From Streptomyces humidus (lineage in GTDB: Bacteria; Actinomycetota; Actinomycetes; Streptomycetales; Streptomycetaceae), in contig NZ_BMTL01000010.1 in assembly GCF_014649655.1 (NCBI RefSeq), forward strand, positions 1-64,000: 64,000 nt of DNA. The letters are read 5' to 3'. Under the pieces are notes generated by a model that did not search any database, was not told where the DNA came from, and saw only the letters and a program-made list of their open reading frames with translations. Each line of letters starts with the position of its first letter. Within the stretch, counting starts at the first letter, position 1. Positions 24,423 to 31,997 of this stretch are shown here, in pieces. The translations under genes were made by a program, and so were the position numbers.

Positions 24423-24478
24423 TTGAAATTTAAACCAAAACGGAATATGCTCGGGTCCGTTGACGTTTTAGATTTCAA
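24423..24478. promoter_or_regulatory. Candidate MarR operator pair
   Basis: TTGAAATTTAAA (24423-24434) and TTTAGATTTCAA (24467-24478) are inverted copies of each other with one mismatch. They lie in an AT-rich pocket between the divergent MarR and dioxygenase genes. TTGAAAT-type palindromes are common MarR-family sites. The first is 25-36 bp from the MarR start; the second follows the -10 element of a SigR-type promoter. Confidence 0.6.
24442..24467 (+). promoter_or_regulatory. SigR-type promoter (GGAAT-N18-GTT) for the dioxygenase gene
   Basis: GGAAT at 24442-24446 and GTT at 24465-24467 are separated by exactly 18 nt, the consensus for the thiol-oxidative-stress sigma factor SigR of Streptomyces. 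Transcription would run toward the dioxygenase start at 24679 with a leader of about 200 nt. A MarR half-site overlaps the expected start point. Confidence 0.6.
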
Positions 24479-24678
24479 TCAACTACACGAGTAACCGTGC
24501 GAGTGTGTCGGGCCGCTCGGTGCACCCGGGCACCTGGAGTGCCCGTAGGGCCCGGAGTGCGCGGAGTGCTCGGGGCGCCCGGGATCGTCCGGAACTCCGT
24601 GAAAAGCCCGGACGGAGTGCCGGGAGGGAAGCGCAGTACCGGAAACCAGGGGCCGAGGTCCCGGAAGGAGTCGCCGTC

Positions 24679-25488
24679 ATGTCCGCCGCAACCCAGGAGC
24701 GCTCCCGTCCCCAGGAGCGCATGCCCGCGCTCTACCTCAGTCACGGCGCTCCGCCGCTCGCGGACGACCCGGTCTGGCCCGGGGAACTCGCCGCCTGGTC
24801 CGCCGGGCTGCCCCGGCCCAAGGCGATCCTCATGGTGTCCGCCCACTGGGAGGAGGCCCCGCTGGCCCTCGGCGCCGTCGACCCCGTCCCCCTGGTCTAC
24901 GACTTCTGGGGCTTCCCCGAGCACTACTACACGGTGAAGTACGACGCCCCCGGCGCACCCGAGCTCGCCGAGAGCGTGCGCAAGCTGCTGCGCGCCCCGG
25001 GCACTCCCGTGCAGGACATCCCCGACCGCGGCCTCGACCACGGCGCCTACGTCCCGCTCGTCGAGATGTTCCCGGCCGCCGACATCCCGGTCCTGCAGGT
25101 CTCCATGCCGACCCTCGACCCCGTGAGGCTGATGGAGATCGGCCGCAGGCTCGCGCCGCTGCGCGACGAGGGCGTCCTCATCGTCGGCTCCGGGTTCTTC
25201 ACCCACAACCTGGCCGCACTGCGGCACCCGGGCGGGGGAGTGCCGACCTGGTCGTCCGAGTTCGACGACTGGGGGCGGCGCGCGCTGGAGACCCGTGACT
25301 GGGACGGCCTGCTCGACTTCCTGCGCAAAGCGCCGGCCGGCCGGTACGCCCACCCGCGCACCGAGCACTTCGCCCCGCTCTTCGTGACCATGGGCGCGGC
25401 GGAGGCGTCCGGCGAGCTGGACGCCCAGAAGTCCGTGATCGACGGCTTCTGGATGGGGTTGGCCAAGCGGTCGGTGCAGTTCGGCTGA
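24679..25488 (+). CDS. LigB/DODA-type class III extradiol dioxygenase
   Basis: The 269-residue protein follows the 4,5-DOPA-dioxygenase-like branch. MPALYLSHGAPPLADD and LMVSAHWEEAP supply two metal-binding His. DRGLDHGAYVPL holds the catalytic-site His, and TEHFAPLFVTMGA a further conserved His. IPVLQVSMP is also typical. Members use Fe(II) or Zn(II) and cleave catechol rings or act on related quinol compounds. ATG 24679 follows GGAAGGAG at good spacing; a second Met (MPALY) lies 15 codons on. The divergent MarR gene and the SigR-type promoter suggest a role in coping with redox-active phenolics or quinones. Confidence 0.85.
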   Translation: MSAATQERSRPQERMPALYLSHGAPPLADDPVWPGELAAWSAGLPRPKAILMVSAHWEEAPLALGAVDPVPLVYDFWGFPEHYYTVKYDAPGAPELAESVRKLLRAPGTPVQDIPDRGLDHGAYVPLVEMFPAADIPVLQVSMPTLDPVRLMEIGRRLAPLRDEGVLIVGSGFFTHNLAALRHPGGGVPTWSSEFDDWGRRALETRDWDGLLDFLRKAPAGRYAHPRTEHFAPLFVTMGAAEASGELDAQKSVIDGFWMGLAKRSVQFG

Positions 25489-25512
25489 TCGTCCCGGACG
25501 GGCCGGCGGGAG

Positions 25513-26052
25513 CTACAGCTCCTTCTCGTACCAGGCCACGTCCCAGTAGCGGCCGAACTTGCGGCCCACCTCGCGGTACGTGCCCACGGGCCGGAAACCG
25601 AAGCGTTCGTGCAGCCGCGCGGACGCTTCGTTCGGCTGGGCGATGCCCGCGTAGGCCCGGTGCAGGTCCTCGCCGGCCAGCGCGTCGAACAGTGCCTGGT
25701 AGAGGAGCGTGCCGATGCCGCGCCGGCCCGCGTGCGCGGCGACGTACACCGTCACCTCCACCGAGGTGGAGTAGGCCGCCTTCGGCCGGTAGGGGCTGGA
25801 TGTGGCGTAACCCAGGATTTCCTGTGAGGTCCCCGGGATGTCCTGTGAGTCCGCTTCTGTGGCAACCATCAGGCGGTACGGCCCGTCTTCAAGGTGGGAG
25901 AGCAGCCAAGGACGTCGCTCTTCCGCTGTGAAGGCCACCGTGTCGAATGTGATGGCCGTCTCGCGTACGTAGTGGTTGTAAAGGCTCGTGAGCGCGTCGA
26001 GATCGGCCTCGACTCCTGGCCTGACCTGCACCTCTGTACGTTCCGACGGCAT
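25513..26052 (-). CDS. GNAT acetyltransferase of the phosphinothricin acetyltransferase (PAT/bar) type
   Basis: The 179-residue protein is a full-length GNAT of PAT type. VQVRPGVEADLDALTSLYNH opens the fold, VEVTVYVAAHAGRRGIGTLL holds the acetyl-CoA loop (RRGIG), and ASARLHERFGFRPVGTYREV the C-terminal strand. PAT enzymes acetylate phosphinothricin or similar amino-acid analogues, and about 180 residues matches the family. The start is ATG 26052 or the adjacent ATG 26055; GGGAGG lies just upstream and favours 26052. The gene diverges from hrdD. It converges on the dioxygenase gene with only 24 bp between stops. Confidence 0.85.
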   Translation of the reverse strand: MPSERTEVQVRPGVEADLDALTSLYNHYVRETAITFDTVAFTAEERRPWLLSHLEDGPYRLMVATEADSQDIPGTSQEILGYATSSPYRPKAAYSTSVEVTVYVAAHAGRRGIGTLLYQALFDALAGEDLHRAYAGIAQPNEASARLHERFGFRPVGTYREVGRKFGRYWDVAWYEKEL

Positions 26053-26112
26053 CATGCCTCCCAGGTGGTCCGACAGGGTACTGCATGATCAGAAAATTCG
26101 GGGTGCGGGTGG

Positions 26113-26138
26113 GGAATTCTGTCCTGATTCCAGTCGTT
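26113..26138 (+). promoter_or_regulatory. SigR-type promoter (GGAAT-N18-GTT) upstream of hrdD
   Basis: GGAAT (26113-26117) and GTT (26136-26138) are 18 nt apart, an exact SigR consensus, about 100 bp before the hrdD start. hrdD of S. coelicolor is, to my knowledge, a SigR target, so the element agrees with known biology. Confidence 0.75.
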
Positions 26139-26238
26139 GTTTCCATCAGATGCAGGGCACCCGAGGAGAGTCCAGAGTTCCGACAGTGCCGGGCGTCTGA
26201 AGGGCCACCCGCTGAACCACCATCGCAAGGGAGCACGC

Positions 26239-27237
26239 ATGGCAACCCGTGCCGTCGCCCGCCGCAAGTCCGCCTCCGGCGAGACGAGCAGCGCGGCCCG
26301 CAGTGTTCGCGCCCATGGCGGCGAGATCGCCGACCGCGACCTGGTCGGCATGTACCTCGACGAGATCGCGCGTACACCGCTGCTCGACGCCGCCAAGGAG
26401 GTCGAGCTGTCCCAGACCATCGAGGCGGGTGTCTTCGCGCAACGGGTCCTCGACGGCGAGGAGGAGTCCAGGGCGGACGCCTCCCGTGAGGAGCTCGAGG
26501 TCCTGGTCGCCGAGAGCGAGCGGGCCAAGGACGTCTTCATCCGTTCCAATCTCCGTCTGGTCGTCGCGGTGGCCCGGCGCTACCCCCGCAGCGGTCTGCC
26601 CCTGCTCGACCTGATCCAGGAGGGCAACGCCGGCCTGGTGCGCGCGGTCGAGAAGTTCGACTACCGCAAGGGCTTCAAGTTCTCCACGTACGCGACCTGG
26701 TGGATCCGTCAGGCCATCACCCGCTCCATAGCGGACCAGTCGCGCACGATCCGTCTGCCCGTCCACCTGGTGGAGGAGCTTGGCCGGATCCGGCGCGTGC
26801 AGCGCGAGTTCAACCGGGAGAACGGCAGGGACCCGGAGCCCGCCGAGATCGCGACCGAGCTGGGCTCGACCCCGGAGCGCGTCACGGACGTCCTGGACTG
26901 GGCCCGTGACCCGGTGTCGCTGAACATGGCGGTCGACGACGAGGGCGAGACGCAGTTCGGCGACCTCCTGGAGGACACCTCCGCGGTCTCGCCCGAGCAG
27001 TCGGTCCTGACGCTGCTGCGCAGCGAGGAGCTGGACGGTCTGATCGACCGCCTGGACCCGCGCACGGCCTCCATCATCAAGATGCGCTACGGCATCGACG
27101 ACGGCCGCGAGCGCACCCTGACCGAGGTCGGCAAGGAACACGGTCTGACGAGGGAACGCATTCGCCAGATCGAGAAGCACGCCCTGCTGGAACTGAAGAA
27201 GCTGGCCCGTGACACGGGCTTCGAGGCGGCGGCGTAA
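26239..27237 (+). CDS. hrdD: Principal-type sigma factor HrdD
   Basis: The 332-residue protein is a group 1/2 sigma-70 factor. Region 1.2 is ADRDLVGMYLDEIARTPLLD. Region 2 reads VFIRSNLRLVVAVARRYPRS, LDLIQEGNAGLVRAVEKFDY and GFKFSTYATWWIRQAITRSI. Region 3 begins RLPVHLVEELGRIRRVQREF, and region 4.2 is LTEVGKEHGLTRERIRQIEK. The start MATRAVARRKSASGETS, the length and the lack of the long region-1 extension of HrdB match HrdD, a non-essential homologue of the housekeeping sigma factor. AAGGGAG precedes ATG 26239. A SigR-type promoter lies upstream, linking its synthesis to thiol stress. A strong terminator follows more than 400 bp after the stop. Confidence 0.93.
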   Translation: MATRAVARRKSASGETSSAARSVRAHGGEIADRDLVGMYLDEIARTPLLDAAKEVELSQTIEAGVFAQRVLDGEEESRADASREELEVLVAESERAKDVFIRSNLRLVVAVARRYPRSGLPLLDLIQEGNAGLVRAVEKFDYRKGFKFSTYATWWIRQAITRSIADQSRTIRLPVHLVEELGRIRRVQREFNRENGRDPEPAEIATELGSTPERVTDVLDWARDPVSLNMAVDDEGETQFGDLLEDTSAVSPEQSVLTLLRSEELDGLIDRLDPRTASIIKMRYGIDDGRERTLTEVGKEHGLTRERIRQIEKHALLELKKLARDTGFEAAA

Positions 27238-27565
27238 ACCGACGACTCCGCGGGCCGGGCGGGCGGGCGAGGCCGCCCGGCCGAGCGGGCGTGCGGGCGT
27301 GCGGACGTGCGGTGTGAGGCCCCGGCCGACCGGTGAGGAGCACCGCCCGGCCGGAGGAGAAGCGTCCTTCGTCGGCCTTGCGTGGCGCTGGTGGGCCTGG
27401 GGCGTCGCGTGGTGCCGGGTTTCCGCCCGCGTGCGCCGGATCGAGACGGCCGCGCAAACATGGCGCGGGAACGCCGCTTCAATCGGAGGTACGGGGGAAA
27501 AAGACTTCTGGGCACGGGAGTTCGGAACCGCCGGACCCTGCAGCCCACCCCGAGATCTCAGCCCT

Positions 27566-27637
27566 GCATGAGCCAGGCCCGCATGAGCCGAGCCCATGAG
27601 CCAAGCCCCTTGGACCACGTCCCTTGAGCCAAGTCCC
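27566..27637. repeat. 14-15-bp imperfect tandem array downstream of hrdD
   Basis: Five units follow one another: GCATGAGCCAGGCCC, GCATGAGCCGAGCCC, ATGAGCCAAGCCCC, TTGGACCACGTCCC and TTGAGCCAAGTCCC. The unit core resembles the array after the exporter gene at 31701, suggesting a shared intergenic repeat type. Confidence 0.6.
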
Positions 27638-27669
27638 GCCGCACATCCCCCGGCGCCGGGACTCTCCGA

Positions 27670-27720
27670 GAGCCGGGCTTCGGCGCCTCTCCCCCCAGGC
27701 GCCGGAGCCCGGCTCCTTTT
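27670..27720 (+). terminator. Strong intrinsic terminator (19-bp stem) in the hrdD downstream region
   Basis: A 19-bp stem (27670-27688 with 27697-27715) has a single G-U pair and an 8-nt C-rich loop, and is followed by CTTTT. It is the best rho-independent terminator in the window. It lies about 430 bp after hrdD, so hrdD transcripts probably have a long 3-prime tail. Confidence 0.8.
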
Positions 27721-28030
27721 CACCCCCGATGCTCACCCCCGATGTCACCCATGCGAGGGCGGGGCGAGGCGGAGGGGGACGAGGCGGTCGGAGCGGGCGA
27801 GCTACGGGTGCGGGACGGGTGTGAGGCGAGGCACGGGCGGGTGCGGGACGAGTGGGGGGGCAGGAGGGCGGACAATGGTGTGGATTTCGGTGACAATTGC
27901 GGGCGCACACGACTGACGGGCGCGGCTCGGTGCGGCGCGGGCACGTCGAGAAGGCGGGGCACCCCGTACCTGAACCACGGGGTGGCCCGCCCGAATGGCA
28001 GATTGTGCCACATGGGCATAGCCTGCCGGA

Positions 28031-28987
28031 GTGATCAGCTCGACCCCCCGCTCCGGCTCGGCTTCGCTGACCGAGCGGCGCAAAGCGGCGACCCGGATGG
28101 AGATCGCCCGGGCGGCGGCCGGCCTGTTCGTCAGCCGGGGCCTGAAGGCCACCCGCGCCGAGGACATCGCACAGGCGGCGGGGATCGCCCCGCGCACCTT
28201 CTACCGGTACTTCGCCACCAAGGAAGAGGCCGTCGCCCCCCTCTACGCGGCGGGCGCCCAGCGCTGGGCGGAGGCGGTACGCGAGGCCCCGGCCGGTCTC
28301 ACCGTGCCGGAGGCCCTCGAACACGCGGTGCGTCACACGCTCGTGCCGGGCCAGGGGGTGTCGGCGGCGTCCTGGGAGTGGGTGCGCACCCTGATCCGGC
28401 TGGCCATGGCGAGTCCGGCCCTCGGCAAGGTCTGGGCCGAGGTGTGTCACACCTCGGAGGCCACCCTCACGGAAGTGCTGGCGGAACGGGCGAGAGTCGC
28501 CGCAGGCGCCTCGGGACCGGGCACCCGGGACCTGGACATGCGGACCCTGAGCGCCTCCGATCCCGGCGCCCGGGACCTGGCTGTGCCGACCCCGGGAGCG
28601 CCGGATCCGGACACGCCGGACCTGAGTGCCCTTGAGCCGGGCGCGCCGGCTCAAGGCCCGCCGGACCTGAACGCCTCGGATCTGGATGCCCCGCGTCTGG
28701 ATGCCCCGCGTCCGGAGGCACTGGAGCCCGGTGTCTTGGAGGCGGCCGGGCCGGCCCCTGCCGCCGCCTCGCCCTACGAGCGCTTCACAGCGGCGGTGGC
28801 CGGAGCCGCCGTCCGGGTCGCTGTGGAGGGGTGGGCGGTGACGGACACCTCGCCCACCGGCCCGCAGGGCCCGGCGGAGTTGGCCCTGGCCAATCTGCGA
28901 GCCCTGCGCGACTTCTCCTGGTCGCCGGGTCAGGCAGGCCAGGCGGGTCAGGCGCGCCAAGCGGGCCAGGCAGGCAGGACGGGCTGA
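28031..28987 (+). CDS. TetR-family regulator with low-complexity insertions
   Basis: The 318-residue protein starts with a TetR helix-turn-helix (RMEIARAAAGLFVSRGLKAT, then IAQAAGIAPRTFYRYFATKE). The first ligand-domain helices follow up to about residue 155. A segment of roughly 85 residues is then built from degenerate repeats such as PDPDTPDLSALEPGAPAQG and LDAPRLDAPRPEALEPG. Helical sequence resumes at PYERFTAAVAGAAVRVAVEG, and the end is GQAGQAGQARQAGQAG. Ordinary TetR proteins are about 200 residues, so more than 100 residues are extra and repeat-derived. The start is GTG 28031 with a weak site (GCCGGA). The position next to hrdD matches a TetR gene in S. coelicolor known, from memory, to affect development when overexpressed. 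Targets are unknown. Confidence 0.82.
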   Translation: MISSTPRSGSASLTERRKAATRMEIARAAAGLFVSRGLKATRAEDIAQAAGIAPRTFYRYFATKEEAVAPLYAAGAQRWAEAVREAPAGLTVPEALEHAVRHTLVPGQGVSAASWEWVRTLIRLAMASPALGKVWAEVCHTSEATLTEVLAERARVAAGASGPGTRDLDMRTLSASDPGARDLAVPTPGAPDPDTPDLSALEPGAPAQGPPDLNASDLDAPRLDAPRPEALEPGVLEAAGPAPAAASPYERFTAAVAGAAVRVAVEGWAVTDTSPTGPQGPAELALANLRALRDFSWSPGQAGQAGQARQAGQAGRTG

Positions 28988-29046
28988 GTTGGTCCGGAGG
29001 GTCAGGCGGGCCGGGTGGCTCGGACGGGTCCTGCGGGCCCGGTGGG

Positions 29047-30072
29047 CTAGGAGGATGCCGCCGCTCGGCCCAGTCGTTCACCCAACTCTCTTACGCAGTC
29101 GACCAGTTCGCGAGGTTCCCGGACCGAGAACTCGTAGCCCAGCATCGCGAGTCGCACCGCCACCCACTCCACCGGGTCACTGGTCGACCCGCGCAGTCGG
29201 CAGCGCCCCTCGCGGGCGTCGCCCTCGCTCCGGTCGCCCTCGCTCCGGTCGCCGTCGTGCGGGGGGTCCGGGGTCGGTGTTCCCAGCCAGGACGGGAGGC
29301 GTGCGGCGACGAGTTCGGCCGGCGCCTCGACCGTGACGTCGTACTCGTAGGTGCGGGCGTCCGCGCGGCCGTGGATGGAGCGCCGGAGGTACTCCGCCGC
29401 GCTCCCCGTCGGCAGCTCCCGCGGAGCGAACCGCGCTCCGGTCGCCAACGGGTCCCGGACCCGGTCGACCCGGAACGTCCGCCAGTCCTGGCGGTCGAGG
29501 TCGTACGCCACGAGATACCACCGCCGGCCCGTCGACACGAGCCGGTAGGGCTCGGTCAGCCGACGCGACTCGGTGCCGTCCTTGGCGCGGTAGGCGAACC
29601 GCAGCCGCTCCTGGCCGGCCACCGTCGACGCCATGACGGTCAGCGTCTCGGGGGCGATGCTCGCGCCGTCCCCGCTGGTCAGCGGTGTGGTGGCGGCCTG
29701 GAGGGTGGAGACACGGTGGCGCAGCCGGGCCGGCAGCACCTGTTCCAGCTTGGCCAGGGCCCGCACGGAGGCCTCGTCGACGCCCTCCAGCGCGTGACCG
29801 GCCCCCGCGCGCAGTCCGACGGCGATCGCGACGGCCTCCTCGTCGTCGAGCACGAGGGGCGGCATCGCCTTGCCCGCGACCAGCCGGTACCCACCGTCCG
29901 AGCCCATGGTCGCCTGCACGGGATAGCCCAGTTCACGCAGTCGGTCGATGTCGCGCCGGACCGTGCGGCGGGACACCCCGAGGCGGCCGGCGAGCTCGCC
30001 GCCGGGCCATTCGCGGGGCGTCTGGAGGAGGGAGAGGAGCTGCAGCAGCCGAGCCGGAGTGTCCGTCGTCAT
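29047..30072 (-). CDS. YafY-type HTH/WYL-domain transcriptional regulator
   Basis: The 341-residue protein has an N-terminal DeoR/HTH_11 domain (RLLQLLSLLQTPREWPGGEL, then VSRRTVRRDIDRLRELGYPV). A WYL domain follows (LRFAYRAKDGTESRRLTEPY, then GRRWYLVAYDLDRQDWRTFR). A helical extension ends EWVAVRLAMLGYEFSV. WYL domains sense nucleic-acid or nucleotide ligands in several regulators. ATG 30072 is chosen because it immediately precedes the HTH; no ribosome site is visible, so the message may be leaderless. The gene diverges from a DHA2 exporter with 62 bp between starts, and repeated AGTAGG/CCTACT half-sites lie in that gap. It probably represses the exporter. Confidence 0.86.
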   Translation of the reverse strand: MTTDTPARLLQLLSLLQTPREWPGGELAGRLGVSRRTVRRDIDRLRELGYPVQATMGSDGGYRLVAGKAMPPLVLDDEEAVAIAVGLRAGAGHALEGVDEASVRALAKLEQVLPARLRHRVSTLQAATTPLTSGDGASIAPETLTVMASTVAGQERLRFAYRAKDGTESRRLTEPYRLVSTGRRWYLVAYDLDRQDWRTFRVDRVRDPLATGARFAPRELPTGSAAEYLRRSIHGRADARTYEYDVTVEAPAELVAARLPSWLGTPTPDPPHDGDRSEGDRSEGDAREGRCRLRGSTSDPVEWVAVRLAMLGYEFSVREPRELVDCVRELGERLGRAAASS

Positions 30073-30092
30073 GCATCCGAGGATGCCGTACG

Positions 30093-30126
30093 AGTAGGAC
30101 ATGATCTGACCTACTGCCGTCCTACT
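30093..30126. promoter_or_regulatory. Candidate WYL-regulator operator with repeated AGTAGG/CCTACT half-sites
   Basis: AGTAGG (30093-30098), CCTACT (30110-30115) and CCTACT (30121-30126) lie between the divergent regulator and exporter starts. The first and second make an inverted repeat and the second and third a direct repeat with 11-bp period. All three fall on one side of a 62-bp divergent promoter. Confidence 0.5.
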
Positions 30127-30134
30127 GTCACATC

Positions 30135-31700
30135 ATGACCTCCACGGAGACCTCAACCGAGACACCGCCCGCCTTCGAGACAGCCCCTGAGCCGACCCCG
30201 GGCGACCGGCGTCGCTGGTTCGCGCTCGCCATCGTGATGACCGCGGCCTTCATGGACCTCGTCGACGTCACGATCGTCAACATCGCCATCCCCTCGATAC
30301 GGCAGGACGCGGGCGCCTCCTGGAGTCAGATCCAGTGGATCACCGCCGGCTACGCGCTCGCCTTCGCCGCCGGACTCATCACCGGCGGCCGGCTCGGCGA
30401 CATCCACGGGCGCAAGCGGCTGTTCCTGCTCGGCATCGGCGGTTTCACCCTGGCTTCCGCGCTGTGCGGCTTCGCCGCCAACCCCGAGATGCTGGTCGCC
30501 TCGCGGATTCTGCAGGGCGGCATGGCGGCGATGATGGTCCCGCAGGTGCTGTCGATCGTGCACGCCACCTTCCCGGCGCACGAGCGGGGCAAGGTGTTCG
30601 GGCTGTTCGGAGCGATCGTGGGACTGGGAGCCGTCTCGGGTCCGCTGCTCGGCGCGCTGCTGACGGAGTGGAACCTGTTCGGGCTGGAGTGGCGGCCGAT
30701 CTTCCTGATCAACCTGCCGGTCGGCATCGCGGGACTGATCCTCGGCAGCCGTTTCATCACCGAGTCGAAGGCGCCGAAGGCGCTGAAGCTGGACATCGTC
30801 GGCGTCGTCCTGGTCACCCTCGGCCTGCTCATGCTGCTCTACCCGCTCACCCGCGGTCGTGAGCTGGGCTGGCCGGTATGGGGGTACGTGTCGATGGCCG
30901 GCGCGCTCGGCGTCTTCGGGGCGCTGGTCGCCTACGAGCGGCGCAAGGGCGCGCGGGACGGCTCACCGCTGGTCGAGCTCTCCCTCTTCCGGGTGCGCAG
31001 CTTCGCGGCGGGCGTCGCCGTGCAGACCGTCTTCGGGATCGCCCTCGGCGTGTTCTTCCTGGTGTGGACGCTTTACATGCAGACGGGCCTGGGCTGGAGC
31101 CCGATGAAGGCCGGTCTGACCGGGGTCCCGTTCTCGATCGCCGTATCGACGGCCGCCGGAATGTCCGTCCAGAAGCTGACCCCGCGCTTCGGTCGCAAGG
31201 TGCTTCAGGCGGGCGCCCTGACCATGGTCGTCGGTGTGCTCCTCTACATCTGGGAGTCCGAGCGCTACGGGCTGGGCATCGCTCCCTGGCAGATGGCGTT
31301 GCCACTGGTCGTCATGGGCGCCGGTATGGGGCTGATCTTCGCCCCGCTGACCGACGCGGTGCTGTCGGAGGTGCCGCGTGAGCACGCCGGGTCGGCGTCC
31401 GGGCTCATCAACACCGTTCAGCAGATGGGCAACGCGCTCGGTCTGGGGCTCGTCGCGGTCGTCTTCTTCGGTGAGATCGGCGACCGGCTGACCGCGTCCG
31501 AGGTGGGCCCGGCCTTCGTGAACGCCTTCCAGCACGCCCTGGGCTGGGTGGCCCTGGTGATGTTCGCGATCTTCCTGCTGATGTTCGCCCTGCCGAAGCG
31601 GCCCGCGCTGCACGTGGAAGGCGCCACGGACGGTTCGGACGCCACGGGCGGCTCGGACGCGCCCCCCGCCGAGGAGCGGGAACGCGAGTTCGCCGTCTGA
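30135..31700 (+). CDS. DHA2-family MFS exporter
   Basis: The 521-residue protein has about 14 membrane helices and the DHA2 marks. FMDLVDVTIVNIAIPSIRQD lies in helix 1, GGRLGDIHGRKRLF is motif A, and LFGAIVGLGAVSGPLLGALL is the antiporter motif C. A polar tail of about 45 residues (GATDGSDATGGSDAPPAEE) is cytoplasmic. No ribosome site precedes ATG 30135, so the gene may be leaderless. It is divergent from the YafY/WYL regulator and ends in a 13-bp tandem array. The transported compound is unknown. Confidence 0.9.
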   Translation: MTSTETSTETPPAFETAPEPTPGDRRRWFALAIVMTAAFMDLVDVTIVNIAIPSIRQDAGASWSQIQWITAGYALAFAAGLITGGRLGDIHGRKRLFLLGIGGFTLASALCGFAANPEMLVASRILQGGMAAMMVPQVLSIVHATFPAHERGKVFGLFGAIVGLGAVSGPLLGALLTEWNLFGLEWRPIFLINLPVGIAGLILGSRFITESKAPKALKLDIVGVVLVTLGLLMLLYPLTRGRELGWPVWGYVSMAGALGVFGALVAYERRKGARDGSPLVELSLFRVRSFAAGVAVQTVFGIALGVFFLVWTLYMQTGLGWSPMKAGLTGVPFSIAVSTAAGMSVQKLTPRFGRKVLQAGALTMVVGVLLYIWESERYGLGIAPWQMALPLVVMGAGMGLIFAPLTDAVLSEVPREHAGSASGLINTVQQMGNALGLGLVAVVFFGEIGDRLTASEVGPAFVNAFQHALGWVALVMFAIFLLMFALPKRPALHVEGATDGSDATGGSDAPPAEEREREFAV

Positions 31701-31752
31701 GCCCATGGACCCAGCCCATGAACCCAGCCCATGGGGCCAGCCCATCAGCCGC
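31701..31752. repeat. 13-bp tandem array immediately after the exporter stop
   Basis: Four contiguous units, GCCCATGGACCCA, GCCCATGAACCCA, GCCCATGGGGCCA and GCCCATCAGCCGC, begin at the first base after the stop codon. The core CATGRRCC resembles the array after hrdD. Confidence 0.7.
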
Positions 31753-31788
31753 TGGGTTCATGAGCGCCTGGGGATCCGAGTCCCGTCG

Positions 31789-31823
31789 AGGGCCCGTCAC
31801 TGCAACGGTGGCGGGCCCTTTCG
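31789..31823 (+). terminator. Terminator hairpin after the exporter gene
   Basis: AGGGCCCGTCAC (31789-31800) pairs with GTGGCGGGCCCT (31808-31819), with one G-U pair and a 7-nt loop, and is followed by TTCG. It lies 88 bp after the exporter stop and upstream of the fru promoter region. Confidence 0.65.
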
Positions 31824-31882
31824 CCCTGTCCATGGCCCTCACGGTGTCCGGCGGGCCGGCAGAGGAGCCCCGGCTCGGAAGT

Positions 31883-31974
31883 CCGTTCATGCCCGAATCG
31901 AGTCCGAACCTGTTTACTTTCCGGAAATCCGGGCGTAGCCTCCGTGGCGAAAACACAATTTCGGGCATGAACGG
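31883..31974. promoter_or_regulatory. Candidate FruR operators flanking the fru promoter
   Basis: CCGTTCATGCCCGAA (31883-31897) and its exact reverse complement TTCGGGCATGAACGG (31960-31974) are 62 bp apart. They bracket an AT-richer segment (TGTTTACTTTCC to ACACAA) that probably holds the fruR promoter. The second copy is 23 bp before the fruR start. Two inverted 15-mers suggest repression, possibly by looping, by the DeoR-type FruR. Confidence 0.6.
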
Positions 31975-31997
31975 GTATCGGCGGGAGAGGAACGGGC

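Larger units (their letters stand above)
27238..28030. other. Long intergenic region between hrdD and a TetR gene
   Basis: About 790 bp without a convincing gene on either strand. It contains a short tandem array (27566-27637), a strong terminator (27670-27720) and, at 27860-28030, a less GC-rich part that probably holds the TetR promoter. Long minus-strand frames here show no domain and are treated as chance. Confidence 0.5.

Noticed and set aside
27479..28960. 493-codon minus-strand frame downstream of hrdD
   Set aside because: It crosses the terminator and tandem array and lies antisense to the TetR gene; the product has no domain.
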